A stretch of DNA of 64,000 nucleotides, from NCBI RefSeq assembly GCF_900107245.1, contig NZ_FNPG01000006.1, positions 117,313 to 181,312 on the forward strand. The letters are read 5' to 3'. The first letter of the stretch is position 1, and each line of letters starts with the position of its first letter. Positions 53,712 through 64,000 of the stretch are shown one piece after another. The notes below the pieces were generated by a model, which worked only from the letters and a program-made list of their open reading frames with translations, ran no database searches and had not been told where the DNA came from. Origin of the DNA: Lachnobacterium bovis DSM 14045 (GTDB taxonomy: Bacteria > Bacillota > Clostridia > Lachnospirales > Lachnospiraceae). A program made the translations under genes and the position numbers.

Positions 53712-56700
53712 ATGCCAGATATAAAAGAAGAAATGAATCAAGCAGTACAATTTGATGCAATTCAGATTGGTTTGGCTTCTCCAGAAAAGATTAGAGAATG
53801 GTCACATGGTGAAGTTAAAAAACCAGAGACAATTAACTATAGAACACTTAAACCAGAAAAAGATGGTCTTTATTGTGAAAAAATATTTGGACCAACTAAA
53901 GACTGGGAATGTCATTGTGGAAAATATAAGAAAATCAGATACAAGGGTGTAGTGTGTGATAGATGTGGAGTAGAAATTACAAAGGCCAGCGTTCGAAGAG
54001 AACGCATGGGCCACATTGAACTTGCTGCTCCAGTATCTCACATTTGGTACTTCAAAGGTATACCTTCAAGAATGGGACTTATCTTAGATTTATCACCTAG
54101 AGTTCTTGAAAGAGTACTATATTTTGCTGCATACGTTGTACTTGATCCAGGAGATACAAACCTTTCATATAAACAGATTTTAACAGAAGCTGATTTCCAG
54201 GAAGCAAGAGAACAGTATGGAAGTGCATTTAGAGCTGGAATGGGTGCAGAAGCAATTAGAGAATTACTAGAAGCAATTGATTTAGATGCGGAATCCGCAG
54301 AATTACAAGCTGAATTAGAGAATGCAACAGGTCAGAAGAGAGCTAGAATTATTAAGAGACTTGAAGTAATTGAAGCTTTCAGAGAATCTGGAAATCGTCC
54401 AGAATGGATGATTATGACAGTAATTCCTGTAATCCCACCTGATTTAAGACCAATGGTACAATTAGATGGTGGTAGATTTGCTACATCTGACTTAAATGAC
54501 TTATATAGAAGAATTATTAATAGAAATAACCGTTTAAGAAGATTATTAGATCTTGGAGCACCTGATATTATTGTTAGAAATGAGAAAAGAATGCTTCAAG
54601 AAGCTGTTGATGCTTTAATTGATAACGGTAGAAGAGGACGCCCAGTTACAGGTCCAGGTAATAGAGCACTTAAATCTTTATCAGACATGTTAAAAGGTAA
54701 AGGTGGACGTTTCCGTCAGAACTTATTAGGAAAACGTGTTGACTATTCAGGACGTTCCGTAATTTGTGTAGAACCAAAATTGAAAATTTATCAATGCGGT
54801 TTACCAAAAGAAATGGCAATTGAATTATTTAAACCTTTCGTTATGAAAGAATTAGTAGCCAATGGTACAGCACATAATATTAAATCAGCCAAGAAAATGG
54901 TAGAAAGATTACAAACAGAAGTATGGGATGTCTTAGAAGATGTAATTAAAGAGCATCCAGTAATGTTAAACCGTGCTCCTACACTTCATAGATTAGGTAT
55001 TCAAGCATTTGAGCCAGTTTTGGTAGAAGGTAAGGCTATTAAACTTCATCCATTAGTTTGTACAGCTTTTAATGCCGATTTCGATGGTGATCAGATGGCT
55101 GTGCATTTACCATTATCTGTAGAGGCACAATCAGAATGTAGATTTATGTTATTGTCACCAAACAACTTATTGAAACCATCAGATGGTGGTTTGGTTGCTG
55201 TTCCATCTCAAGATATGATTTTAGGATTATATTACTTAACAATGCGTAAATTGGCTGATTATTCTGATGACAAGTCAATTAATGCTGTATCAGATAAGGT
55301 TTATACTGATATTGAAGAAATCAAGAATCTTGTAGAACCTAAAAACGCGAATGATGAAGCAGAATTAGGTTTATATGATTATATTTGGTTCGAAGATATT
55401 GAAGATAACAATAGAAAAGTATTATGTAAACCAATCGATTTAATTGGATACAGATATGGTAGCATGAATCAAGCTTATCTTGCTTATGAGAACAAGGAGA
55501 TTACTTTACACCAGAAGATTTATGTATATAGAACAGTTGAAATGACAAATGGTGAAAAGATTTCAGGTTTTGTTGAAACAACATTAGGTTTATTGATTTT
55601 CAATGAAGTAATTCCTCAGGATTTAGGTTTCGTTGATAGATCAAATCCAGATGAAGCTCTTAAGTTAGAGGTTGATTTCCATGTTGGTAAAAAACAGATT
55701 AAGAAAATTCTTGAAAAAGTTATTAATATTCATGGTTCGACAAAGACAGCAGAAGTATTAGATGCGGTTAAAGCTATGGGATATGGTTATTCGACAAGAG
55801 CGGCTATGACAGTATCAGTTTCAGATATGACTGTACCACCTCAGAAGCCTCAAATGATTGAGAATGCTCAGAATACAGTAGATAAGATTTCTAGACAATA
55901 TAAACGTGGTTTAATAACTGAAGAAGAAAGATATAAAGAAGTTGTTGAAACATGGAAAGAAACTGATGATGAGTTAACAAAAGCCCTATTAACAGGTCTT
56001 GATAAATATAATAATATCTTCATGATGGCTGATTCCGGAGCCCGTGGTTCTGATAAACAGATCAAACAGCTTGCAGGTATGCGTGGTTTGATGGCTGATA
56101 CAACAGGTAAGACAATTGAGTTGCCTATTAAATCAAACTTCCGTGAAGGTCTTGATGTATTGGAGTATTTCATGTCTGCGCATGGTGCTCGTAAAGGACT
56201 TTCAGATACAGCTTTACGTACAGCCGATTCAGGATACTTAACACGTCGAATGGTTGATGTATCGCAGCATATGATAGTACGTGAATCAGATTGCTGCGAA
56301 GGAACAGGAAGAGAGATTCCTGGTATGTATGTTTCGGCGTTTATGGACGGAAAAGAGGAGATTGAGTCACTTCAAGATCGTATTACAGGTAGATTTGCAT
56401 GCGAAAATATTGTAGATAAAGATGGAAACATTATAGTAAAAGCTAACCATATGATTACACCTCTTAGAGCTCAAGAAGTTATTTCTAGAGGAGTAGGAAA
56501 AGATGGTCAACCTATCAAAGAAGTGAAGATTCGTACTATTTTAACTTGTAGATCACACATGGGAGTATGCGCTAAGTGTTATGGTGCAAACATGGCAACA
56601 GGTCAGGCTGTACAAGTTGGTGAAGCAATAGGTATTATTGCTGCTCAGTCAATTGGTGAGCCTGGTACACAGCTTACAATGCGTACGTTCCATACTGGTG

Positions 56701-57509
56701 GTGTAGCCGGAAACGATATTACACAAGGTCTTCCTCGTGTTGAGGAGATTTTTGAAGCTCGTAAACCAAAAGGTTTAGCAATTATTACAGAAATTGCTGG
56801 TATTGCGACAATTAAAGATACAAAGAAAAAACGTGAAGTAATTGTAACAAATTCAGAGACTGGCGATACAAAAACATATTTGATTCCATATGGTTCACAC
56901 ATTAAGATTACAGATGGTCAGAAGCTTGAAGCTGGTGATGAACTTACAGAAGGTTCAGTAAATCCACATGACATTCTTAAGATTAAAGGTGTTAGAGCTG
57001 TTCAAGATTATATGTTACGAGAAGTTCAAAGAGTTTACCGTTTACAAGGTGTAGACATCAATGATAAGCATATTGAAGTATTAGTTCGTCAAATGTTACA
57101 GAAGGTTAGAATCGAAAATCCAGGAGATTCAGATTTATTACCAGGAATTATGGTTGATTCTCTTGATTTCTTAGAGTTAAATGAAAAACTAGAAGAAGAA
57201 GGAAAAGAGTTAGCTGAAGGATCACAGGTATTACTTGGTATTACAAAAGCTTCTTTAGCAACAAATTCGTTCTTGTCAGCTGCTTCATTCCAAGAGACTA
57301 CAAAAGTTCTTACAGATGCAGCTATTAAAGGTAAAATTGATCCATTAATAGGTATGAAAGAAAATGTATTAATTGGTAAACTTGTTCCAGCTGGTACAGG
57401 TATGAAGAGATACAGAGACGTAAGATTAGATAGTGAAATAATTGAAGATGAAGAGATTTCGTTTGATGATCAAGAAATAGTTTCATTTGATACAACATCA
57501 GAAGAATAA
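53712..57509 (+). CDS. rpoC: DNA-directed RNA polymerase subunit beta'
   Basis: 1265 residues. N-terminal zinc ribbon (CHCGKYK...CDRCGVE), the catalytic NADFDGDQM at about 454-462 whose three aspartates hold the active-site magnesium, the bridge/trigger-helix region ([20 protein letters not shown]) and the second zinc site ([13 protein letters not shown]). C-terminal acidic tail. GGGAG precedes the ATG. A strong terminator follows, ending the rpoBC unit. Confidence 0.98.
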   Translation: MPDIKEEMNQAVQFDAIQIGLASPEKIREWSHGEVKKPETINYRTLKPEKDGLYCEKIFGPTKDWECHCGKYKKIRYKGVVCDRCGVEITKASVRRERMGHIELAAPVSHIWYFKGIPSRMGLILDLSPRVLERVLYFAAYVVLDPGDTNLSYKQILTEADFQEAREQYGSAFRAGMGAEAIRELLEAIDLDAESAELQAELENATGQKRARIIKRLEVIEAFRESGNRPEWMIMTVIPVIPPDLRPMVQLDGGRFATSDLNDLYRRIINRNNRLRRLLDLGAPDIIVRNEKRMLQEAVDALIDNGRRGRPVTGPGNRALKSLSDMLKGKGGRFRQNLLGKRVDYSGRSVICVEPKLKIYQCGLPKEMAIELFKPFVMKELVANGTAHNIKSAKKMVERLQTEVWDVLEDVIKEHPVMLNRAPTLHRLGIQAFEPVLVEGKAIKLHPLVCTAFNADFDGDQMAVHLPLSVEAQSECRFMLLSPNNLLKPSDGGLVAVPSQDMILGLYYLTMRKLADYSDDKSINAVSDKVYTDIEEIKNLVEPKNANDEAELGLYDYIWFEDIEDNNRKVLCKPIDLIGYRYGSMNQAYLAYENKEITLHQKIYVYRTVEMTNGEKISGFVETTLGLLIFNEVIPQDLGFVDRSNPDEALKLEVDFHVGKKQIKKILEKVINIHGSTKTAEVLDAVKAMGYGYSTRAAMTVSVSDMTVPPQKPQMIENAQNTVDKISRQYKRGLITEEERYKEVVETWKETDDELTKALLTGLDKYNNIFMMADSGARGSDKQIKQLAGMRGLMADTTGKTIELPIKSNFREGLDVLEYFMSAHGARKGLSDTALRTADSGYLTRRMVDVSQHMIVRESDCCEGTGREIPGMYVSAFMDGKEEIESLQDRITGRFACENIVDKDGNIIVKANHMITPLRAQEVISRGVGKDGQPIKEVKIRTILTCRSHMGVCAKCYGANMATGQAVQVGEAIGIIAAQSIGEPGTQLTMRTFHTGGVAGNDITQGLPRVEEIFEARKPKGLAIITEIAGIATIKDTKKKREVIVTNSETGDTKTYLIPYGSHIKITDGQKLEAGDELTEGSVNPHDILKIKGVRAVQDYMLREVQRVYRLQGVDINDKHIEVLVRQMLQKVRIENPGDSDLLPGIMVDSLDFLELNEKLEEEGKELAEGSQVLLGITKASLATNSFLSAASFQETTKVLTDAAIKGKIDPLIGMKENVLIGKLVPAGTGMKRYRDVRLDSEIIEDEEISFDDQEIVSFDTTSEE

Positions 57510-57523
57510 TTGATGATTTGATG

Positions 57524-57554
57524 AGATTAGGTGCATTTTGCACCTAATCTTTTT
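57524..57554 (+). terminator. Terminator of rpoBC
   Basis: AGATTAGGTGC (57524-57534), 5-base loop, GCACCTAATCT (57540-57550), T run to 57554. Confidence 0.93.
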
Positions 57555-57615
57555 GTTATAAAACAACAAAATTATTAAAAAAGCATAAAAAGAAATACTA
57601 ATAGTATAAATATGC

Positions 57616-57644
57616 TTGACTTTTTTAATGTCTAAATATATACT
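57616..57644 (+). promoter_or_regulatory. Promoter of the rpsL-rpsG unit
   Basis: TTGACT (57616-57621), 17 bases, TATACT (57639-57644), about 50 bases before rpsL. Confidence 0.8.
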
Positions 57645-57696
57645 ATACTAGTGTGTATAAAATTACACATTGATAAGATTATAGGAGGTGAAAATA

Positions 57697-58116
57697 ATGC
57701 CAACATTTAACCAGTTAGTAAGAAAAGGACGTAAGACTACAACTAAAAAGTCTACTGCACCAGCACTTCAGAGAAGTTACAACTCATTACAGAAAAAATC
57801 TGTAGCTAATTCTTCTCCACAAAAACGTGGTGTATGTACAGCTGTTAAAACAGCTACTCCTAAAAAACCTAACTCAGCTCTTAGAAAAATTGCCAGAGTT
57901 CGTCTTTCAAACGGTATTGAAGTTACTTCATATATTCCAGGTGAGGGACACAACTTACAGGAACATAGCGTTGTTTTAATTCGTGGTGGTAGAGTAAAGG
58001 ATTTACCTGGTACACGTTATCACGTAATCAGAGGTACACTTGATACTGCAGGTGTTGCTGATAGAAGACAGGCTCGTTCTAAATATGGTGCTAAGAGACC
58101 AAAAGCTTCTAAATAA
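57697..58116 (+). CDS. rpsL: 30S ribosomal protein S12
   Basis: 139 residues. [11 protein letters not shown] start, [11 protein letters not shown] with the streptomycin-site lysines unchanged, and [12 protein letters not shown] with its lysine also unchanged, so no classic streptomycin-resistance substitution is present. ATG at 57697 has AGGAGGTG 6-7 bases before it; the earlier ATG at 57688 overlaps that site. rpsG follows after about 215 bases. Confidence 0.97.
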   Translation: MPTFNQLVRKGRKTTTKKSTAPALQRSYNSLQKKSVANSSPQKRGVCTAVKTATPKKPNSALRKIARVRLSNGIEVTSYIPGEGHNLQEHSVVLIRGGRVKDLPGTRYHVIRGTLDTAGVADRRQARSKYGAKRPKASK

Positions 58117-58220
58117 TTTTATTTAAGAAAGCAATAATTTATTTATTATTTACAAGCAATAGTCTCACAAACAGAACTAAAGGTTTAGTGTTGGGATTGC
58201 CCGAGAGGGATTTTCACTAG

Positions 58221-58802
<582 letters not shown>

Positions 58803-58846
58803 TTTTGAGTCGTTTGTTGATTACTTTTTGAAGTTAATCAGTAATT

Positions 58847-58878
58847 CTGTGATTAAATCATGTATGGTTTAATCACAG
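58847..58878 (+). terminator. Hairpin between rpsG and fusA
   Basis: CTGTGATTAAA (58847-58857) pairs with TTTAATCACAG (58868-58878) around a 10-base loop. Only GCTTTGTG follows, so termination is probably partial and fusA can be reached by read-through. Confidence 0.55.
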
Positions 58879-58925
58879 GCTTTGTGTTATATAAAGCAGT
58901 TCAATAACATTAGGAGGAAAGAATC

Positions 58926-61043
58926 TTGGCAGGAAGAGAGTATCCACTTGACAGAACCAGAAATATTGGTATCATGGCTCATATTGATGCTGGTAAGACA
59001 ACATTAACAGAGCGTATCCTTTATTATACTGGTGTAAATTATAAAATTGGTGAAACTCACGAAGGTACAGCTACAATGGACTGGATGGAACAGGAACAAG
59101 AAAGAGGTATCACAATTACTTCTGCAGCTACAACTTGTCACTGGACATTACAGGATCATGCTAAGCTTAAACCAGGAGCTTTAGAGAATCGTATCAATAT
59201 CATTGATACACCAGGACACGTTGACTTTACAGTTGAAGTAGAGCGTTCACTTCGTGTACTTGATGGTGCTATTGGTGTATTTGATGCTAAAGGTGGTGTT
59301 GAACCACAGTCTGAGAATGTATGGCGTCAAGCTGACACATATAATGTACCTCGTATGGCGTTCGTTAACAAGATGGACATTTTAGGTGCAGATTTCTACA
59401 ACACAGTTGATGAAATTGGTACTAAACTTGGTAAAAACGCTGTTGTAATCCAATTACCAATTGGTAAAGAAGATTACTTTGAAGGAATTATTGATTTATT
59501 TGAAATGGAAGCCTATATCTATAATGATGCTAAGGGTGAAGATATTTCAATTGTTGAAATTCCTGAAAACATGAAAGAAGAAGCTGAAGCTTATCATTTA
59601 GAATTAGTAGAGAAGATTTGCGAATTTGATGATGATTTGATGATGAAATATCTAGATGGTGAAGAACCAACAATTGATGAATTAAAGGCTGCACTTCGTC
59701 AGGCTACAATTGATAACAAAGGTGTGCCTGTATGTTGTGGATCAGCTCATCAGAATAAAGGTATTCAGAAATTAATCGATGCGATCGTTGAATATATGCC
59801 AGCTCCAACAGATATTCCAGATATCAAAGGTGTTGATATGGATGGTAACGAAATCGAAAGACATTCATCAGATGATGAACCTTTCTCAGCATTAGCATTT
59901 AAGATTATGACAGATCCTTTCGTTGGAAAATTAGCATTCTTCCGTGTATATTCAGGAACAATGAACTCAGGTTCATATGTTCTTAATGCAACAAAAGATA
60001 AAAAAGAGCGTGTAGGTCGTATCTTACAGATGCATGCTAATAAGAGACAGGAAATTGATAAAGTATATGCTGGTGATATCGCAGCTGCTGTTGGATTTAA
60101 GACAACAACAACTGGTGATACAATTTGTGATGAAAAACATCCAGTTATTCTTGAATCAATGGAATTCCCAGAACCAGTTATTGAGTTAGCTATTGAGCCT
60201 AAGACAAAAGCTGGACAGCAGAAGATGGGTGAAGCTCTTGCTAAATTAGCAGAAGAGGATCCTACATTCCGTGCACATACTGATGAAGAAACAGGACAAA
60301 CAATTATCGCAGGTATGGGTGAGTTACACTTAGATATCATCGTTGATCGTTTGTTACGTGAATTCAAAGTAGAAGCAAACGTAGGTGCTCCACAGGTTTC
60401 TTACAAAGAAACATTTACTAAACCAGTTGATCAAGAGTATAAATATGCTAAACAGTCAGGTGGTCGTGGACAATACGGACATTGTAAAGTTAAATTTGAG
60501 CCAATGGATCCTAACGGTGAAGACTTATTCAAGTTTGAATCAGCTATCGTTGGTGGTGCTATTCCTAAGGAATATATTCCATCAGTTGGTGCTGGTATTG
60601 AAGAAGCTGCTCAGTCAGGTATCCTTGCTGGATTCCCAGTACTTGGTATTAAAGCTACAGTTTATGATGGATCATACCATGAAGTCGATTCTTCAGAAAT
60701 GGCATTCCACATTGCAGGTTCAATGTGTTTCAAAGAGGCTATGACAAAAGCTGAACCAGCTATTTTAGAGCCAATTATGAAAGTTGAAGTAACAATGCCA
60801 GAAGAATACATGGGTGATGTTATCGGCGATATCAACTCTCGTCGTGGACGTATCGAAGGTATGGAAGATGTTGGTAATGGTAAGATTGTTAAAGCATATG
60901 TTCCTTTAGCAGAAATGTTCGGATATGCTACAGATCTTCGTTCATCAACTCAGGGTCGTGGTAACTACTCAATGTTCTTTGAAAGATATGAACAAGTACC
61001 TAAGAGTGTTCAAGAAAAAATTATTAATTCTAAAGCAAATTAA
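58926..61043 (+). CDS. fusA: Translation elongation factor G
   Basis: 705 residues. GTPase domain with P-loop AHIDAGKTT (from about residue 18), switch [10 protein letters not shown] and NKMD; domains II-V follow with [20 protein letters not shown] and RRGRIEGM blocks. The start is TTG at 58926 with AGGAGG 8 bases upstream. The 'classical' EF-G of the str operon, directly before tuf. Confidence 0.97.
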   Translation: MAGREYPLDRTRNIGIMAHIDAGKTTLTERILYYTGVNYKIGETHEGTATMDWMEQEQERGITITSAATTCHWTLQDHAKLKPGALENRINIIDTPGHVDFTVEVERSLRVLDGAIGVFDAKGGVEPQSENVWRQADTYNVPRMAFVNKMDILGADFYNTVDEIGTKLGKNAVVIQLPIGKEDYFEGIIDLFEMEAYIYNDAKGEDISIVEIPENMKEEAEAYHLELVEKICEFDDDLMMKYLDGEEPTIDELKAALRQATIDNKGVPVCCGSAHQNKGIQKLIDAIVEYMPAPTDIPDIKGVDMDGNEIERHSSDDEPFSALAFKIMTDPFVGKLAFFRVYSGTMNSGSYVLNATKDKKERVGRILQMHANKRQEIDKVYAGDIAAAVGFKTTTTGDTICDEKHPVILESMEFPEPVIELAIEPKTKAGQQKMGEALAKLAEEDPTFRAHTDEETGQTIIAGMGELHLDIIVDRLLREFKVEANVGAPQVSYKETFTKPVDQEYKYAKQSGGRGQYGHCKVKFEPMDPNGEDLFKFESAIVGGAIPKEYIPSVGAGIEEAAQSGILAGFPVLGIKATVYDGSYHEVDSSEMAFHIAGSMCFKEAMTKAEPAILEPIMKVEVTMPEEYMGDVIGDINSRRGRIEGMEDVGNGKIVKAYVPLAEMFGYATDLRSSTQGRGNYSMFFERYEQVPKSVQEKIINSKAN

Positions 61044-61150
61044 TTGTTTTGAGTATTGAAAAGCTAATAATTATTTACTATAATCACTTATAGTCGAGTA
61101 AATAAAAACTATGCTCTTTTTGAGCAGACAAATTAAGGAGGACGTTTAAA

Positions 61151-62338
61151 ATGGCAAAAGCTAAGTTCGAAAGAAGAAAACCACATTGTAACATTGGTAC
61201 TATTGGTCACGTAGATCATGGTAAAACAACATTAACAGCTGCAATTACAAAAGTATTATCTGCAAGAGTAGAAGGTAATGCTGCTGTAGATTTCGCAAAT
61301 ATTGATAAAGCTCCAGAAGAAAGAGAAAGAGGTATCACAATCTCTACAGCTCACGTTGAGTACGAAACAGATAACAGACACTATGCTCACGTTGACTGTC
61401 CTGGACATGCTGATTACGTTAAAAACATGATCACAGGTGCTGCTCAGATGGATGGTGCTATCCTTGTAGTAGCTGCTACTGACGGTGTAATGGCTCAGAC
61501 TAAAGAGCACATCTTACTTTCTCGTCAGGTAGGTGTACCATATATCGTTGTATTCTTAAACAAATGTGATATGGTTGATGATCCAGAACTTATCGAATTA
61601 GTAGAAATGGAAGTAACAGAGCAGTTAGAGGAATATGGTTTCGAAGATTGCCCAATCATCCAAGGATCAGCTTTAAAAGCTCTTGAAGATCCAAACGGAG
61701 AATGGGGAGATAAAATCATGGAACTTATGTCAACAGTTGATGAGTATATCCCAGATCCAGAACGTGAAACAGATAAACCATTCTTAATGCCTGTAGAAGA
61801 TATCTTCACAATCACAGGTCGTGGTACTGTTGCTACTGGTAGAGTAGAGCGTGGTACATTACACCTTAACGATGAACTTGAAATCTTAGGTGTTAAAGAA
61901 GAAGTTGGTAAAACTGTTGTAACTGGTATCGAAATGTTCCGTAAACAGTTAGACGAAGCTATGGCTGGTGATAACATCGGTGCTTTACTTCGTGGTGTAA
62001 ACCGTGACCAAATCGTTAGAGGTCAAGTTTTAGCTAAACCAGGTACTGTAACTTGCCACAAGAAATTTACAGCTCAGGTTTACGTATTAACAAAAGACGA
62101 AGGTGGACGTCATACTCCATTCTTCAACAACTACCGTCCACAGTTCTATTTCAGAACAACTGACGTTACTGGTGTAATCCAATTACCAGAAGGAACAGAA
62201 ATGTGCATGCCTGGTGATAACGTTGAAATGACAATCGAATTAATTCACCCAGTAGCTATGGAACAAGGTCTTACATTCGCTATTCGTGAAGGTGGACGTA
62301 CAGTAGGTTCTGGTAGAGTTGCATCTGTTATCGAATAA
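61151..62338 (+). CDS. tuf: Translation elongation factor Tu
   Basis: 395 residues, complete. P-loop GHVDHGKT (19-26), [12 protein letters not shown] and the domain [12 protein letters not shown] end are all present. AAGGAGG lies 8-9 bases before the ATG. It sits 107 bases after fusA and is followed by a very strong terminator that closes the str operon. Confidence 0.98.
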   Translation: MAKAKFERRKPHCNIGTIGHVDHGKTTLTAAITKVLSARVEGNAAVDFANIDKAPEERERGITISTAHVEYETDNRHYAHVDCPGHADYVKNMITGAAQMDGAILVVAATDGVMAQTKEHILLSRQVGVPYIVVFLNKCDMVDDPELIELVEMEVTEQLEEYGFEDCPIIQGSALKALEDPNGEWGDKIMELMSTVDEYIPDPERETDKPFLMPVEDIFTITGRGTVATGRVERGTLHLNDELEILGVKEEVGKTVVTGIEMFRKQLDEAMAGDNIGALLRGVNRDQIVRGQVLAKPGTVTCHKKFTAQVYVLTKDEGGRHTPFFNNYRPQFYFRTTDVTGVIQLPEGTEMCMPGDNVEMTIELIHPVAMEQGLTFAIREGGRTVGSGRVASVIE

Positions 62339-62370
62339 TTTTAATCGTTAATAGTTATAATTTATAAATT

Positions 62371-62403
62371 AAGCTTCCGAGGATATCCTCGGAAGCTTTT
62401 TTA
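62371..62403 (+). terminator. Terminator of the str operon
   Basis: AAGCTTCCGAGGA (62371-62383) and TCCTCGGAAGCTT (62386-62398), an almost loopless GC-rich palindrome, then a T run. Confidence 0.95.
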
Positions 62404-63360
62404 TATATACACATATGTTTCGGGAAGATAAAACCTAATAAGTGAATTTTCAGCAAAAACTTATAATAGATATAGATGTTGTAGAACACGAATAATAAAT
62501 GAATAATAGAATAGAAATTTTAATATCTATTCTATTATTCATGAAGGCAATTTTGGAAGAAAAGGTAGAAAAAGAAATATTCTATTATACTAGAAAAGAG
62601 AATTTAATGAAACTACATTTATGTGTGTGCCAGAATACTTTTTAATAAATAAGTACATGAAATTTTGAGAATATTTAAGAAAACATTAGAGGGAAAAAGA
62701 TGTATAGAAGTGTGGAAAATGAAGTAACAAATATTTACCCAGATAATAGAGAAAGATAGATGAAATATAAAAATTTATTATTGAGTAGATATATCAAAGA
62801 ATAGGATTAGACAAAGAGTAGTTGGTTGATTAAAGTAAATATGCTAACAATAAAGAACATTTAAAAGGCACTATAAAGAAACTAAATTTGTGATTATATA
62901 TGTTCATTCATGAAGTATATCATGAGTATGGATGCGCTATACACAGGATAATAATGTCAAGTGATAAAAAAGTTATTGAAATTGATATAAATAGAAGGTT
63001 GAATATGCTCTAACAAGTTATAATTGTTCAAATGTGATAATGATTTATATTAAAAAATAATTATAAGGCATATTATTTTTAAGCATACTTATAATCGATT
63101 AAGCAGTAGTGGTTAATTGTATTAAAAGTAAAGTTTTGAAGTAAAATATAATTATTAGATCCTGAGATTCAAAAAAATAAAATTAAGCTTTTTATAAATA
63201 ATGAGGTTACAATATTCGGAATTCTATTTTCTTTTCTGATGTATTTAATACGCGCAGTATAAAAAATATATATGAGTATTTGATAATTTATATGCTTAAT
63301 TACCATTCAGAATATTCTGAACAAACAAAGAAAAAGAACAAATAAACTTTTAATAAAAAA
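62404..63360. other. Eroded, apparently non-coding AT-rich DNA before the rRNA operon
   Basis: No frame longer than about 40 codons is credible. Short open pieces look like remnants: 62606-62690 (+), with a tryptophan-free, stop-broken frame; 62900-63013 (+), 37 codons containing HEVYHEYG, reminiscent of a zinc-peptidase HExxH motif; and about 63160-63260 (+), ending in a hydrophobic run. No transposase, direct repeat or tRNA is visible. These may be remains of decayed genes or chance. Confidence 0.4.
62499..62542. repeat. Perfect 17-bp inverted repeat
   Basis: ATGAATAATAGAATAGA (62499-62515) and its exact complement at 62526-62542, with a 10-base AT-only spacer. No T tract follows on either strand. 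Confidence 0.75.
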
Positions 63361-63374
63361 AACCACTTTAAGTG

Positions 63375-63403
63375 TTGACGAGCGGCAAAAAAGATGATAT
63401 TAT
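63375..63403 (+). promoter_or_regulatory. rRNA operon promoter P1
   Basis: TTGACG (63375-63380), 17 bases, TATTAT (63398-63403), preceded by an A/T-rich stretch suited to UP-element contact. The ~200 bases to P2 include a possible stem CTCACAA/TTGTGAG. Confidence 0.8.
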
Positions 63404-63640
63404 AATTGAGCTGACAGCGAAGAGCTCACAAGCAAAGGAAACTTAAGCGTAAAAGCTAAAGTAGATATACAGAAGCATGTGCTTGGGTTTGTGAGAAAAA
63501 CTTCGACAGTCATCTTTCGTCAATTGTTTATATAAACATTAATAAGCGATTGATAATCATTTGTTTTTGGCTTTAAATATTCGATCATTAGCACCTTGAT
63601 TGGTAGCTACGAATTAGAAAAATAAAAACAAAAAAAAGTG

Positions 63641-63669
63641 TTGACAAACACAAAGAAAGATGATAAACT
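63641..63669 (+). promoter_or_regulatory. rRNA operon promoter P2
   Basis: TTGACA (63641-63646), 17 bases, TAAACT (63664-63669). Shares AGTGTTGAC and AGATGATA with P1, so the two look like duplicates. About 180 bases before mature 16S. Confidence 0.85.
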
Positions 63670-63849
63670 ATAGAAGTTGTCGCTGATAAGTGAAACAAAA
63701 ACTTTGATAACTAAATAGTGAAAAACCTTGAAAGATTCTAAAGAGAATTATTCAAGTAATCAAAAGATTACACGAACAGCATCAAAAAAGATGCACCTTT
63801 AAAACAGTAACAAGGAAATTAGCCAAGCTAAGTTCTGAGAATCAAATTT

Positions 63850-64000
<151 letters not shown>

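Noticed and set aside
59765..60367. 200-codon minus-strand frame inside fusA
   Set aside because: Shadow of EF-G codon usage on the opposite strand; serine/isoleucine-rich translation without motifs.
62900..63013. Functional small zinc peptidase
   Set aside because: HEVYHEYG resembles HExxH, but the frame is 37 codons, has no ribosome binding site, and lacks the rest of any peptidase fold; at most a remnant.

Overview
The window is AT-rich DNA from a motile, anaerobe-type Gram-positive bacterium, most likely a Lachnospiraceae-like member of the Bacillota. Four things point there: the first ~150 bases of a 16S rRNA gene at the right edge, strong AGGAGG ribosome binding sites, FliW/CsrA control next to flagellin, and SufU-type Fe-S assembly. 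The genus cannot be fixed from the sequence alone.

Layout. 1-1865: the end of an ABC exporter (permease cut by the window edge, ATPase, and an unlisted 51-residue membrane peptide). 1947-3515: a chemoreceptor. 3761-8849: methionine synthesis, with cobalamin-dependent MetH split from its reactivation domain, then a homocysteine methyltransferase-methylenetetrahydrofolate reductase fusion. 9063-11844 (minus strand): an iron-type alcohol dehydrogenase and a PutP-like sodium/proline symporter. 12081-17205: a suf operon, sufC-sufB-sufDS (fused)-sufU, behind a promoter that overlaps an inverted repeat.

17641-29957: late flagellar genes flgM-flgN-flgK-flgK2-flgL-fliW-csrA-flaG-fliD-fliS-(fliT-like)-flagellin-flagellin. 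The flgM and first flagellin promoters match sigma-28 (FliA/SigD) closely. Both flagellin leaders carry a hairpin with GGA in its loop, plus a GGA in the Shine-Dalgarno sequence, which fits CsrA repression relieved by FliW. 30043-39758: a tight seven-gene glycan operon (CgeB-like glycosyltransferase, GT2, flippase, CDP-glycerol transferase-like, LicD-like, phosphonopyruvate-decarboxylase-like, two-headed glycosyltransferase). Convergent to it are a second CgeB-like gene and a divergent FliD-like protein.

43227-62338: the conserved rpmG-secE-nusG-rplK-rplA / rplJ-rplL / rpoB-rpoC / rpsL-rpsG-fusA-tuf block, with its own promoters, leaders and terminators. Between rplL and rpoB, where most bacteria have a short spacer, sit two more CgeB-like glycosyltransferases behind a strong terminator and a near-consensus sigma-28 promoter. 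Flagellar-class genes therefore appear to be wired into the middle of the RNA polymerase/ribosome block. 62404-63360 is eroded DNA, followed by two tandem rRNA promoters and the 16S start.

The most interesting theme is a dispersed, sigma-28-linked set: four CgeB-like glycosyltransferases at three sites, an extra FliD-like cap protein, a phospho-decoration gene set beside the flagellins, and a sigma-28-like promoter in front of an alcohol dehydrogenase.
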